Of a stretch of 64,000 bases of DNA, positions 41,302 to 50,334 are shown one piece after another. Both the position numbers and the translations under genes were made by a program. The stretch is from an uncultured Oscillospiraceae bacterium. GTDB lineage: Bacteria > Bacillota > Clostridia > Oscillospirales > Ruminococcaceae. Position 1 is the first letter of the stretch, and the number at the start of each line of letters is the position of its first letter. The DNA lies in the NCBI GenBank assembly GCA_900542145.1, contig UQMF01000004.1, positions 1-64,000 of the forward strand, read 5' to 3'. Under the pieces are notes generated by a model that ran no database searches, was not told the origin of the DNA, and was given only the letters and a program-made list of their open reading frames with translations.

Positions 41302-41316
41302 TGAAAGGACAGTAAC

Positions 41317-41424
41317 ATGGACGAGAAAAAGCGCGCACGAATGATGAAGGTCTTTCGCGTCATCGCATTGATACTGGCAGTGATCATGGTGCTGGGAGTA
41401 ATCTTCCAGGGCTTCCTGTATTAA
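41317..41424 (+). CDS. Small one-helix membrane protein (DUF4044-like)
   Basis: A 35-residue peptide: basic N-terminus (MDEKKRARMMKVFRV) and one transmembrane helix (IALILAVIMVLGVIFQGFLY). GTGAAAGGACAG precedes the ATG. It resembles the tiny DUF4044-type proteins of Firmicutes. It lies 15 bp after the CotH gene and 23 bp before the YesL-like gene. Confidence 0.65.
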   Translation: MDEKKRARMMKVFRVIALILAVIMVLGVIFQGFLY

Positions 41425-41447
41425 AAAGTCAACAAGAAAGGAATAAC

Positions 41448-42266
41448 ATGGGATTATTTTACAACAATAATGTTGCGGGCTCCGGCGTATCAAAGCATAA
41501 GCAGAAAAAACCGTTCTTCCGCTTCTGGGAGATATTTATGAACAAGTTCTGGGTATTTATCCAGATAAACTTCATCTACCTGCTGTTCTGCATTCCTGTG
41601 GTGACATTCGGACCGGCGACAGCGGCTATGACCACGCTTATGCGTAATATTTACCTGGAAAGACCTCAATTTATCTTCCACGACTTCTGGAAAGCGTTCA
41701 AGAAGAATTTCTGGCAGTCCATCGGTATCGGCGTATTCGATGTGTGGTGTATCTGTATCGGCGTGTTCAGCTTCCTGTTTTTCAGTTCCAACATGGATAA
41801 AACAGATCAGCCATACTGGCTGTACTACGCGCTGGTGATGGCGGTGGAGATAGTGGTTCTGCTGATGAATTTCTACATCTTCCCACAGATAGTTGCGCTG
41901 AACCTTAAAATGCCGCAGATACTTAAGAATTCACTGATTCTTGCCTTTGTCAACATCAAGGGGAATCTCATCACGCTGGCGTTCTATCTCATCTGGCTGG
42001 CTCTGTTCGGGATATTCCTTATTCCCATGCTGATAATGCTGCCGATACTGCCGCTGGCGTGGCTGTCGTTCCTGACGGTGTTTAACTGCTACCCGGCGAT
42101 ACAGAAGTACATCATCAACCCGTTCTATGAGCAGCAGGGACTGCGTAATCCCGAGCTGCCCGAGGAGAACGACGATGAAGAAGATGTGATCTTTGAGGAC
42201 CGCGGCGGCGAGGAAGCACCGATGGTTATCAAGAAGCAGGACAAGGGCGGAAAGGTCATAAAGTGA
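41448..42266 (+). CDS. YesL-like membrane protein (DUF624)
   Basis: A 272-residue polytopic protein with about six helices. The N-terminal FFRFWEIFMNKFWVFIQINFIYLLFCIPVVTFGPATAAMTTLMR block is typical of YesL/DUF624 proteins, often found with sugar ABC transporters or glycan-degrading genes. A charged C-terminal tail (EENDDEEDVIFEDRGGEE) follows. The function is unknown. It overlaps or abuts the next gene. Confidence 0.85.
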   Translation: MGLFYNNNVAGSGVSKHKQKKPFFRFWEIFMNKFWVFIQINFIYLLFCIPVVTFGPATAAMTTLMRNIYLERPQFIFHDFWKAFKKNFWQSIGIGVFDVWCICIGVFSFLFFSSNMDKTDQPYWLYYALVMAVEIVVLLMNFYIFPQIVALNLKMPQILKNSLILAFVNIKGNLITLAFYLIWLALFGIFLIPMLIMLPILPLAWLSFLTVFNCYPAIQKYIINPFYEQQGLRNPELPEENDDEEDVIFEDRGGEEAPMVIKKQDKGGKVIK

Positions 42267-42268
42267 GT

Positions 42269-42838
42269 ATGAGTAAGAAGAAAAATCCACAGACGGCGAA
42301 GAAGTCGCAGATGGCAAAGCATTCCGGAAAAAAGCACGATGAGTTCTTCTTTTTCGTCCCGGATCAGGGCGAGGGATTCGCAAAGGGCGTGGTTATCGCG
42401 CTGAAGGTGCTCATGCTTATTGTAACCACGATATGCTGCCTGGTGTTCGGAATATTCGGTCCGGTGGTAATATGGACTTCCGGCAGCTTCATCGAGAGCG
42501 TTGCCGGGAATCCCGGCGTAGTATCCTGGCTGGTATCCTCCTGCATCTACATCGTGGGTACCTTTGTGATCATGCTGGGGCATTCAAAGATCGCTTCTGC
42601 AATAGATATCGTTGCGATGATAGGCTCCCTGGTGACGTATTACCTGTTCGTTACCTGTGCCGCGAATCCCGACATCACAGTCGGACCCACCCAGCTGTAC
42701 ATGCCGAGTATTTCACTTACCGTGATGGCTATAGTTATCGCGCTGCTGATCAATCTGCCCAAGTGGCTGGATAAACAGGCAGTCAAGGACAGAGAGAAAG
42801 CTCCGTCGATTCTTGCTGACGACGATGACGACAAATAA
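42269..42838 (+). CDS. Four-helix membrane protein of unknown function
   Basis: A 189-residue protein: a Lys-rich N-terminus (MSKKKNPQTAKKSQMAKHS), four predicted transmembrane helices and an Asp-rich end (LADDDDDK). I chose the ATG at 42269; a GTG at 42263 overlaps the upstream stop. It is the last gene of the run that starts at GH5. No family is recognised. Confidence 0.72.
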   Translation: MSKKKNPQTAKKSQMAKHSGKKHDEFFFFVPDQGEGFAKGVVIALKVLMLIVTTICCLVFGIFGPVVIWTSGSFIESVAGNPGVVSWLVSSCIYIVGTFVIMLGHSKIASAIDIVAMIGSLVTYYLFVTCAANPDITVGPTQLYMPSISLTVMAIVIALLINLPKWLDKQAVKDREKAPSILADDDDDK

Positions 42839-42843
42839 TAAAA

Positions 42844-42870
42844 CGGGCTGCACCTAAGGGGTGCAGCCCG
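42844..42870 (+). terminator. Terminator hairpin beside repeat copy 2
   Basis: CGGGCTGCACC (42844-42854) pairs with GGTGCAGCCCG (42860-42870), 11 bp. No T tract follows; instead the structured repeat begins at once, as it does behind lacI. Confidence 0.7.
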
Positions 42871-43112
42871 TCAGCTTGTCGAAAAAAGTGAAATTTGCCT
42901 GCGAAGCAGGCTTTTAAAATACATTTTTCTCCACGGGTTTCCCGGGGAGAAAAACACTTCTAACCGCACAAGTGTATTGGAAACGGCTTCGCCTTATTCC
43001 TTACGCGCGCAGCGTGCATTTTATCGAAGATAAAATGCGTAAGGCTTGGCAAAGCCAAGCCAGTGGTTTGTTCGGCGGAAAAGCCCCTTTAGGGGATTTT
43101 TCGACGGTCTCA
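42871..43112. repeat. Structured dispersed repeat, copy 2
   Basis: A 242-bp relative of 13392-13635, in the same + orientation. The hairpins are GCCTGC/GCAGGC (42897-42911), TTTTTCTCC/GGAGAAAAA (42924-42954, with inner CGGG/CCCG), GCATTTTATC/GATAAAATGC (43016-43038), GGCTTGGC/GCCAAGCC (43043-43061) and AAAAGCCCCT/AGGGGATTTT (43079-43100). Compared with copy 1, the first, second, fourth and fifth stems changed on both sides so that pairing is kept. It lies between two convergent genes, with a terminator hairpin on each side. Confidence 0.85.
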
Positions 43113-43134
43113 AAACTCCCCATTCGGGGAGTTT
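43113..43134 (-). terminator. mgsA terminator hairpin
   Basis: AAACTCCCC (43113-43121) pairs with GGGGAGTTT (43126-43134) around ATTC, 9 bp, with a short TTTT on the minus strand. It lies 12 bp past the mgsA stop. Confidence 0.7.
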
Positions 43135-43145
43135 CGCATTTTAGG

Positions 43146-43544
43146 TCAGCTGCGCATGTATTCGCGCCAGTCAAGGTCGCCGCGCTCGAGGGCGTGGATA
43201 AGAGCCTCGGCGGTGGCAATATTGGTCGCAACGGGAATGTTGTGTACATCGCAGAGTCTGAGCAGGTTGATGTCGTTAGGCTCGTGGGATTTCGCGTTCA
43301 GCGGATCGCGGAAGAATATCAGCAGGTCGATCTCGTTGCAGGAAATGCTGGAAGCAAGCTGCTGATCGCCGCCCTGTGAACCGCTCAGGAAGCGCTGGAT
43401 ATGAAGCCCGGTGGCTTCGGCAACGAGCTTACCTGTGGTGCCGGTAGCACGGATATCGTGACGGCTGAGAATACCGCAGTAGGCGATACAGAACTGAACC
43501 ATCAACTCTTTTTTGGAATCATGAGCAATAAGTGCAATAACCAA
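43146..43544 (-). CDS. mgsA: Methylglyoxal synthase
   Basis: A 132-residue enzyme that converts dihydroxyacetone phosphate to methylglyoxal, a bypass of lower glycolysis when phosphate is short. IALIAHDSKKELMVQF, ATGTTGKLV (phosphate site), SGSQGGDQQLA and LLIFFRDPLNAKSHEPND with the catalytic Asp are all present. The start is TTG at 43544 behind GGAGGAAGAAG. It is co-transcribed with the MinD-like gene 13 bp upstream. Confidence 0.93.
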   Translation of the reverse strand: MVIALIAHDSKKELMVQFCIAYCGILSRHDIRATGTTGKLVAEATGLHIQRFLSGSQGGDQQLASSISCNEIDLLIFFRDPLNAKSHEPNDINLLRLCDVHNIPVATNIATAEALIHALERGDLDWREYMRS

Positions 43545-43557
43545 GACTTCTTCCTCC

Positions 43558-44295
43558 TTAATTGATATTGATGGTGAGCGGAACGTCCTCACCGAGAATA
43601 CGTCTTGCGATAGCTGCATAAGCCTTTGCGCCGCCGCATGCCGGGGGCAGCGGCTGACCCTTTGCACCGCACACCTTGATGTTCATGTCCTCGGGTACGA
43701 CGCCGATGAGCGGAATACCTACGCTGTCCATTACCTCGTCGAGGTCGTAGAGTATTTCCTCGTCCTTGAAGTTGGGGCTGACCTTATTGATGACCAGACG
43801 CTGGTTCGTGCAGTTCTTCACATACAGGAAGTCGGAAAGTATCGCACCGTCGCGGACGCATACGGTATCCGGGGTGGTTACCATCAGGATAAGCTCCGCA
43901 GCCTTGATAACGCTGAACACGGAACTTCCGATACCTGCGGTGTCCATGATGATGTAGTCGAAGTGCTTGCGCATTTCCTCGCAAACTTCCATGATCTTTT
44001 CGGGGTTGATGTCGATGAACGGGTTCCTCGTTGCGCAGACCAGGTATAGATTGTCCACACGGTCAACCTTTGTCGTTGCGGTGAGTATATCGATCTTGCC
44101 CTCAAGATATTCGCCGATGTCGTGCTTTACCTTATCCTTTATACCGAGCATGATATCCAGGCATCTCAGACCGAAGTCCAGCTCAACAACCAACGTCTTT
44201 TTTCCGAGAGCAGCCAGCGCAGTGGCAACATTTGCCGATGTTGTGGATTTTCCGGTGCCGCCCTTACCTGCTGTTACCGCAATTATCTGTGACAT
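43558..44295 (-). CDS. MinD-like ATPase
   Basis: A 245-residue deviant-Walker ParA/MinD protein. It has VTAGKGGTGKSTTSANVATAL, VELDFGLRCLDIMLG, DYIIMDTAGIG and NKVSP. MinD controls division-site placement, but this protein lacks an obvious C-terminal amphipathic targeting helix (it ends RRILGEDVPLTININ), and minC and minE are not near. It could also be a FlhG-like or other positioning ATPase. It is in operon with mgsA, which is an unusual pairing. Confidence 0.82.
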   Translation of the reverse strand: MSQIIAVTAGKGGTGKSTTSANVATALAALGKKTLVVELDFGLRCLDIMLGIKDKVKHDIGEYLEGKIDILTATTKVDRVDNLYLVCATRNPFIDINPEKIMEVCEEMRKHFDYIIMDTAGIGSSVFSVIKAAELILMVTTPDTVCVRDGAILSDFLYVKNCTNQRLVINKVSPNFKDEEILYDLDEVMDSVGIPLIGVVPEDMNIKVCGAKGQPLPPACGGAKAYAAIARRILGEDVPLTININ

Positions 44296-44635
44296 ATAAT
44301 TCCCCTCTCAATCTATATTGCAATCGCAGCCGTATATCGTGCGGCGCGATAAGTATATTAATTACAGTGAGCATTATCGCCCTAATATATTCTATCACAA
44401 AACGGCTCCAAAAGAAAGCTTTTTTTTATATATTTCAAAAATTTGTGGAATATCTTCATTTTTGAGATAAGTTTTTGTGCATTTAGCTACAATGCGTTAA
44501 TGTAGTTTATTGACGAAGCATTTGTCGTATATGAACACTGTTGTAATAAAATGTTTACGCTGTACATCAGGAACTGGAACTCGATGGAAAAACACGACAA
44601 TTAGGAAGAGAAAATCGACAATTAGGAAGACTTTA
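44296..44635. other. AT-rich gap without a gene
   Basis: About 340 bp of AT-rich sequence between the divergent MinD-like and 44840 genes. It should hold the MinD-like promoter, and CGACAATTAGGAAGA occurs twice within 44595-44630 (a short direct repeat). No convincing open frame with a ribosome site is seen. Confidence 0.4.
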
Positions 44636-44664
44636 TTGACATTGGTCTTGAAAAGTGATAGAAT
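44636..44664 (+). promoter_or_regulatory. Promoter of the 44840 gene
   Basis: TTGACA (44636-44641), 17 bp, TAGAAT (44659-44664). The start near 44671 gives a leader of about 170 nt. Confidence 0.75.
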
Positions 44665-44670
44665 ACACTT

Positions 44671-44839
44671 GTAACACAACGAAATCCGGTTGATTTTCAG
44701 GGTTACAATTTTCTCCTCCCGTATAGGGGTAGAAGCAGCCTGCCGTTTGCCTGATCGGCAGGCTGCATTTATGATACAGAGAATGCAATATTCTAGATGG
44801 CTGTCCAGAAAACGGCAGCCCGGTTTTTGGAGGTAACTA
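44671..44839 (+). promoter_or_regulatory. Long leader with two hairpins
   Basis: The 170-nt leader contains GCAGCCTGCCG (44735-44745) / CGGCAGGCTGC (44756-44766), a perfect 11-bp stem. A second stem, GGCTG-CC/GG-CAGCC (44799-44820), is followed by TTTTT just before the ribosome site. CTGCC/GGCAG segments recur in both, so they could form alternative pairings, as in an attenuator. No known riboswitch is recognised. Confidence 0.45.
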
Positions 44840-45607
44840 ATGTCAGAAGAGATCAAGTCTGTTGAAAAGAATGAAGAGCCTGCAAAGCAGCGCCGCAGCA
44901 AGGAAGATATCCTTGAAATAATCATCGCGATATTCCTCGGTATCACGGCGCTTGCCACCGCGTGGGCTTCCTGGATCGGGTCGCTGCACGGCGGCAATAT
45001 GTCCACGAACTACACCAAGAGCAATAACCTTGCAGCAGACGGCAACGCGCGCTGGAACGAGGCTTCCCAGTCCCTCATGCAGGATATGCAGGTGTGGAAC
45101 ATGATCAGCGACTACCAGGTCGAGATACTCTATGCAAGTGGTATCGGCGACAGCGATAAGATGTATGAAAACGCCTACAAGATCAAGTTCATCTGTGCCG
45201 ACAATCTCACACAGGAGATGGCTGACATCATCGCATATGATTTCAATTACGACGCAGACCAGATAATTACCTGGGTCGAGGAAGATGAAAGAGCCACCAC
45301 AAGTCCCTTCGCTGACGAGGACTATGTAAACAGCTACTACGAGGACGCGCAGGCTGTGCTCGCCGAGAGCGAAGCGGTTCTGGCGGAGGGTCAGCAGGAC
45401 AACACCAGGGGCGACACATTCAACCTGGTTACTGTCATCTATTCCGTCGTACTGTTCATGCTTGGTATCGTGGGAACATTCCGCAGACTTCCCAACAGAA
45501 TGCTTATTACATGCGTGGCAATCGCGGGATTCCTGTTCGGCACGATTTATATGTTCACTATCCCATTCCCCACGGGATTCAATTTCCTCAGCTTCTTTGG
45601 CGGCTGA
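44840..45607 (+). CDS. Membrane protein of unknown function (DUF4337-like)
   Basis: A 255-residue protein with a charged N-terminus, one helix (ILEIIIAIFLGITALATAWASWIG), a helical outside domain of about 120 residues and three C-terminal helices (LVTVIYSVVLFMLGIVGTF ... LLITCVAIAGFLFGTIYMFTI). This layout resembles DUF4337 proteins. It may form an operon with the downstream C11 protease, 17 bp away. The function is unknown. Confidence 0.7.
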   Translation: MSEEIKSVEKNEEPAKQRRSKEDILEIIIAIFLGITALATAWASWIGSLHGGNMSTNYTKSNNLAADGNARWNEASQSLMQDMQVWNMISDYQVEILYASGIGDSDKMYENAYKIKFICADNLTQEMADIIAYDFNYDADQIITWVEEDERATTSPFADEDYVNSYYEDAQAVLAESEAVLAEGQQDNTRGDTFNLVTVIYSVVLFMLGIVGTFRRLPNRMLITCVAIAGFLFGTIYMFTIPFPTGFNFLSFFGG

Positions 45608-45624
45608 TCAGTAAGGAGTAACAG

Positions 45625-47754
45625 ATGAAACACAGAAGACTATTTGCGGCATTCACAGCGGCGGCTCTTGTGCTGTCACTGACCGGGTGCAGCGGCGACG
45701 ACGAGGAGCTTTCCTTCGGCACTGAGGAATCCTCCCGGGCGGAAACTTCAGGCTCGCAGTCTGGCGACGGCGCGGAGTACGATAACTCCGGGCGTACTTT
45801 CGGCGACAGCGCGACGCAGCTTTCCATGAGCGGCGGCGATCTCCAGATTAACCGCCGCACGCGTTCGGACAATACGGCAATGGGCGACAGCGGCTGGACG
45901 ATTTTCGTGTACCTCTGCGGCTCTGACCTCGAGAGCGAGGGATACGCCGGCACGCAGGACATTATTGAGGCAGTTTCCGCGCAGTACAGCGAAGATGTCC
46001 GTATCGTATACCAGACCGGCGGCGCCAATCAGTGGTATGAGGACGCCGGAATTTCCAACAGCAATCTTCAGCGCTGGGTGACAGTGGACGGAGATATCGA
46101 GCTTGTGGAGGAGCTTCCCGACACTTCCATGGGGCAGGCGGATACGCTGGCGGACTTCGTTTCCTGGGGCGTTGAGAACTACCCGGCAAAGCGCATGGGA
46201 CTTGTACTCTGGAATCACGGCGGCGGAAGCATCAGCGGCGTCTGCTTCGATGAGAACCACGACTACGACAGCCTTTCGCTGAACGAGATAGATTCCGCGC
46301 TGAACTCCGTATACGACAAGATGACTGATAAGTTTGAGTTCATCGGATTTGACGCATGCCTCATGAGTACGATGGAAACCGCGAATATTCTTGTTCCATA
46401 TGCGCGGTACATGTTCGCCTCCGAGGAAACCGAACCTGGCTGCGGCTGGAATTACACCGACATCATGAACTTCCTTGCGGAGAATCCGGACGCGGACGGA
46501 AATCAGCTTGGCGAAATGCAGTGCGAGAGCTTCTATCAGCACTGCGAAGAATATGGTGATTCCAACGGCACTACCTTTGCGATCACCGACCTCTCGAAGA
46601 TGGACGCCCTGATCTCTGCGTTTGACCGCACTGCGAAGGAACTGTATGAATACGATGATCTCAGCAGCATTGCGAGGTCTGCGTACAATGCGGACAATTT
46701 CGGCGGAAACAACCGCAACGAGGGCTACACCAACATGGTGGATCTCCGTGGATTCCTGAACATGGTGAAGCAGTACGCACCGTCTGCTGAGGAGGCGCTG
46801 AGCGCCCTGGATTCCGCAGTGGTACATAACATCACTGGAATCGACCACACCGGCGCCGGCGGACTTTCAATATACTATCCGCTGAGCTTTGACGGCTCCA
46901 CGGATCTGTCGATATTCTCCGGAATATGCACCAGCCCCTATTATCTGGCGCTGGTGGACGCGATCGGCTACGGAAGCACCGGCGCGGACGTGTCGGATTA
47001 CTCCAACGATGGGCTGTTTGAGGACAGCGACAACTTCTGGGACGAGGACTACACCCCGGATTACACCCCTGACACCACGGGCGCCAGCAGCGCTGGCACG
47101 ATCACCGGCGAGGTGTTCTTCGACAGCGACGGAACGTACACCGTTCAGCTTGACGACATGAGTGCGTTCAATTACGCCACCTGCACGATGTTCATGGATC
47201 TTGAAGATTGCGTCATCTATCTCGGCGAGGACGACGAGGTGAACATTGATTACGACACCAACACCATTACAGACTCTTTTGACGGCAGCTGGCCGTCGGT
47301 AAACGGCTGGCCGCTGGCGATCACAACCGTTGGCGTGACGAGCGACCGAAGCGTTTACACCGTTCCGGTAAGAGTGAACGGCGTTGACACAAATCTCCGT
47401 ATTGAGTACGACTGGAACACCTCCACCTGGAACTTCATCGGCACCTGGGACGGTATTGATCCTGAAACAGGAGCAGCCGCCAGGGATACGCAGATGCTTA
47501 AGGCAGGAGATGTGATCGAGCCTGCGTATTCAATCTACAGCAACGGCGAGGACGCAGGTTATTTCTACGGCGATCCCATCGAGTACAGCGATGACATCAC
47601 CGTAAGCTACGAATCCCTGGGCGAGGGCACCTACTACTATTCGATGACCCTCTACGACGTATACGGCAACTATTATTACACTGACACTGTGACCTTCACC
47701 TGCGATGATGAAGGTGGGATCTTCTACGATCCGGACGAACTTGCGAATTATTAA
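45625..47754 (+). CDS. Clostripain-family (C11) lipoprotein peptidase
   Basis: A 709-residue lipoprotein (signal AAALVLSLTGC; lipobox LTGC). The C11 catalytic core has WTIFVYLCGSDLES, the His in VLWNHGGGSISG and the Cys in FDACLMSTMETA. C11 enzymes cut after Arg or Lys and usually self-activate. A long C-terminal extension (after about 450) is rich in Asp and Tyr (DNFWDEDYTPDYTPDT) and has beta domains. It probably acts on proteins at the cell surface. It ends at a strong terminator. Confidence 0.9.
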   Translation: MKHRRLFAAFTAAALVLSLTGCSGDDEELSFGTEESSRAETSGSQSGDGAEYDNSGRTFGDSATQLSMSGGDLQINRRTRSDNTAMGDSGWTIFVYLCGSDLESEGYAGTQDIIEAVSAQYSEDVRIVYQTGGANQWYEDAGISNSNLQRWVTVDGDIELVEELPDTSMGQADTLADFVSWGVENYPAKRMGLVLWNHGGGSISGVCFDENHDYDSLSLNEIDSALNSVYDKMTDKFEFIGFDACLMSTMETANILVPYARYMFASEETEPGCGWNYTDIMNFLAENPDADGNQLGEMQCESFYQHCEEYGDSNGTTFAITDLSKMDALISAFDRTAKELYEYDDLSSIARSAYNADNFGGNNRNEGYTNMVDLRGFLNMVKQYAPSAEEALSALDSAVVHNITGIDHTGAGGLSIYYPLSFDGSTDLSIFSGICTSPYYLALVDAIGYGSTGADVSDYSNDGLFEDSDNFWDEDYTPDYTPDTTGASSAGTITGEVFFDSDGTYTVQLDDMSAFNYATCTMFMDLEDCVIYLGEDDEVNIDYDTNTITDSFDGSWPSVNGWPLAITTVGVTSDRSVYTVPVRVNGVDTNLRIEYDWNTSTWNFIGTWDGIDPETGAAARDTQMLKAGDVIEPAYSIYSNGEDAGYFYGDPIEYSDDITVSYESLGEGTYYYSMTLYDVYGNYYYTDTVTFTCDDEGGIFYDPDELANY

Positions 47755-47778
47755 TTGGTTTGGTATTATATAAGAATA

Positions 47779-47812
47779 ACGGGCGCTGTGGTTGGCGCCC
47801 GTCCGTTTTTTT
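47779..47812 (+). terminator. Terminator of the C11 protease gene
   Basis: ACGGGCGC (47779-47786) pairs with GCGCCCGT (47795-47802), followed by CCGTTTTTTT. Confidence 0.88.
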
Positions 47813-50333
47813 ATTGATGGCACACTGCCGCTTCCGCCGCCGCACGGACCGCTTCACATACGTCACTGTGCAGTTTGCGGAGCTTTCCGATATCTCCGCT
47901 GCGTGCGGTCTGCTCGGCAGTGTAGCAGATATCCGCGGCGTGGTCCGCTCCGATCCCACGGGCGTTGTTTTTCAGCCCGTGAACAAGAGTGGTGTAGAGC
48001 GCCGTGTTTTCTTCGTCCAACGCTGCGGTCAGCCTTTCTATGGATCTGGGGACTTCCTCGGCGAACATCGTCAGCAGCTCCCGGTAGAATTCCGGATCGT
48101 TGTCGGAATATTGCAGCCCCTTTTCGGTGTCGATCAGCGGATCGTCCGGGAGTCCGTCAGTGGTAGTTGTTGGCGGCTCCGGTGCGTCGGAATGCACACT
48201 GGGACTGCCGCTGAGCTTTTCGAGCAGCTGCTCCAGCTGCTCCGGGACAATGGGCTTGGAGAGGTACGCGTCGAAACCCTCCTGCAAATACCGGTCCTTT
48301 GCGCCGAGGACTGCGTCCGCGGTGAGCACCGCCGCCGGAATATCCCGGCACTTGCTGTTCGGGTCGGAGCGCAGCCTTTTCAGCGCCTCCGTGCCGTTCA
48401 TTTCCGGCATCATGGCGTCCAGCAGCAGGACATCAAATTTCTGCTCCCGGGCTATCTTCAGCATTTCCGCGCCGCTTTCGGCGGTGGTTATCTTCGCCTT
48501 TGTGCGCTGTAGCAGCTTCTCCAGGACAATGCGGTTGTATTTGTTGTCGTCCACCGCGAGAATACGCAGTTCCGGGTCAACGAACTGTGCTGACGGCTTC
48601 ACGGGCTCCCTTTCCGCAGATGGAATGAATACACCGGCGGGGGAGCTTCCGGCGCGCTTCTGCGGAATCCTCACGGTGAACACGCTGCCTTTTCCGTAGA
48701 TGCTTTCCGCTGAAATACTGCCGCCCATGCTTTCGGCAATGTTCCTGGTGATGGTGAGTCCCAGACCGGTGCCGTCGCCTTTCGCACCGATACGCTCAAA
48801 GGTGTTGAATATCAGCGGAAGTTCCTCCGGCTTTATTCCTATGCCGCTGTCCGAAACTGCAATGACCAGGTCGTCGCCGTCCATTTCCGCATACAGGTTC
48901 ACATAGCCGTGATGGGTGTATTTCACCGCGTTTGTCAGCAGATTCACCGCCATCTGCTTTATGCGCGCCGGGTCGCCGATTAGCTTCTGCGGAAGATTGG
49001 GATTGGTCGAGAAATCCATGTCCAGACCGCGCTCCTCAGCTTTCTGCACGGTCAGCAGGCGGATATCCCGGAGAAGCTCCATGGTGTCGTATTCCCGGTT
49101 CTCTATCGTCAGCTTTCCGGATTCCGCCCGGGATATGTCGAGAATGTCGTTGATAAGCGTCAGCAGGGTGTCCCCGGCGTCCGCTATGTCGGCGGAGTAT
49201 TCCAGCACCTCCTTGTCGCGGCTGGTGCGCATGACCATCTCGTTCAGACCGAGTATCGTGTTGATAGGCGTGCGTATTTCGTGGCTCATTCTTGCCAGGA
49301 ATTCCGACTTGGCGGCGCTGGCGGCATTGATCTCGTTCAGCCGCTGCTGATATTTTGTCATGTTGATCAGCCATACTACCCAACCGCATGGAGAGCTGAA
49401 TTCCTGGATACGTTCCGAGCGAATCTCGTAGACGTTCCCATCTATCGTCAGGCTGTCGCCGCTGCTTTCAATTGCGGCTTTGATAATGGGATTGTCAGTG
49501 GCGTTCCTCTCGCCGGAGAGGTCGGGGAGAATGCGCTTGGCAGTGGCGTTCATGTATATAAGCGTGCCGTGCTCGTCCAGCATTACCACGCCCTCGTCGC
49601 CGCAGTTCAGCAGATTTGCCGGCGCGGAGGAAACAGAGTAGAAGTATCCGTATCTGATAAGCGACATGTACAGAAGCACAACAAGTATGAACGCGCTGAA
49701 TGCAAAGGGATTGTAGCTGCCGAATAATCCGCCCCACTTCATCAGCTGTTCCACGCCCAGGACTGTTACGCCGGCGAGTATCAGCCTTATGCGGCGTATC
49801 TGGATAGCGTTACCGCTCCTGCGCATTGAGAGGTGCAGCTTGACTATGATGTATACGATGATGAAGAGGATAACGGCATAGGTGATATACCAGAAAGGTC
49901 CCTTTCCCACGACGATACGGGAGTATATCCCGTCCGATTCCATCTCCATGGAGGAGTAGAACAGGTGGTGGTCGGTTTCCTCAGTGGTGCCGGTGGAAAC
50001 GATGGCGGTGAAGCTTGCCGCGTCAAGTACTGCCATTATGGTCCAGAGCCATTTCGGCACGTGGAATCCGCCCATGCAGGAGGTGAAATACAGCAGCGAC
50101 AGCGAGAACGGGTACATGCCGATGTACTGCATTTTCAGCGCCATGATTGCTTCCATGGTGGTGTTGGAGCTGACCAGTTCGAGATACATGCCCAGGATCA
50201 GTATAAACAGCGAGAATGTGACCAGCATAAAGGATATCTTTGCCGGGGAGGTCGTTTTTCGCACGCAAAGAATGAAAAGCACCATGACTCCGACCAGGAC
50301 GAGTATGTGCACTCCGCAGAAAACAGCGTACAT
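47811..50333 (-). CDS. Hybrid sensor histidine kinase (7TM, HisKA, REC, Hpt)
   Basis: An 840-residue sensor. Seven predicted transmembrane helices fill about the first 220 residues (7TM histidine-kinase N-terminal type). A PAS-like region follows (EGVVMLDEHGTLIYMNATAKRIL), then the H box FLARMSHEIRTPINTILGL, the ATPase domain (N box NLLTNAVKYT, G boxes SDSGIGI and GTGLGLTI), a receiver (AVDDNKYNR, phospho-Asp in VLLLDAMMPEMNG) and an Hpt domain (TLVHGLKNNARGIGA). All phosphorelay residues are present. The LytTR regulator lies immediately upstream in the same operon and is its probable partner. Confidence 0.92.
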   Translation of the reverse strand: MYAVFCGVHILVLVGVMVLFILCVRKTTSPAKISFMLVTFSLFILILGMYLELVSSNTTMEAIMALKMQYIGMYPFSLSLLYFTSCMGGFHVPKWLWTIMAVLDAASFTAIVSTGTTEETDHHLFYSSMEMESDGIYSRIVVGKGPFWYITYAVILFIIVYIIVKLHLSMRRSGNAIQIRRIRLILAGVTVLGVEQLMKWGGLFGSYNPFAFSAFILVVLLYMSLIRYGYFYSVSSAPANLLNCGDEGVVMLDEHGTLIYMNATAKRILPDLSGERNATDNPIIKAAIESSGDSLTIDGNVYEIRSERIQEFSSPCGWVVWLINMTKYQQRLNEINAASAAKSEFLARMSHEIRTPINTILGLNEMVMRTSRDKEVLEYSADIADAGDTLLTLINDILDISRAESGKLTIENREYDTMELLRDIRLLTVQKAEERGLDMDFSTNPNLPQKLIGDPARIKQMAVNLLTNAVKYTHHGYVNLYAEMDGDDLVIAVSDSGIGIKPEELPLIFNTFERIGAKGDGTGLGLTITRNIAESMGGSISAESIYGKGSVFTVRIPQKRAGSSPAGVFIPSAEREPVKPSAQFVDPELRILAVDDNKYNRIVLEKLLQRTKAKITTAESGAEMLKIAREQKFDVLLLDAMMPEMNGTEALKRLRSDPNSKCRDIPAAVLTADAVLGAKDRYLQEGFDAYLSKPIVPEQLEQLLEKLSGSPSVHSDAPEPPTTTTDGLPDDPLIDTEKGLQYSDNDPEFYRELLTMFAEEVPRSIERLTAALDEENTALYTTLVHGLKNNARGIGADHAADICYTAEQTARSGDIGKLRKLHSDVCEAVRAAAEAAVCHQ

Positions 50334-50334
50334 G

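Noticed and set aside
44497..45006. 169-codon open frame antisense to the 44840 gene
   Set aside because: It crosses the consensus promoter and leader of the 44840 gene and lacks a start signal.
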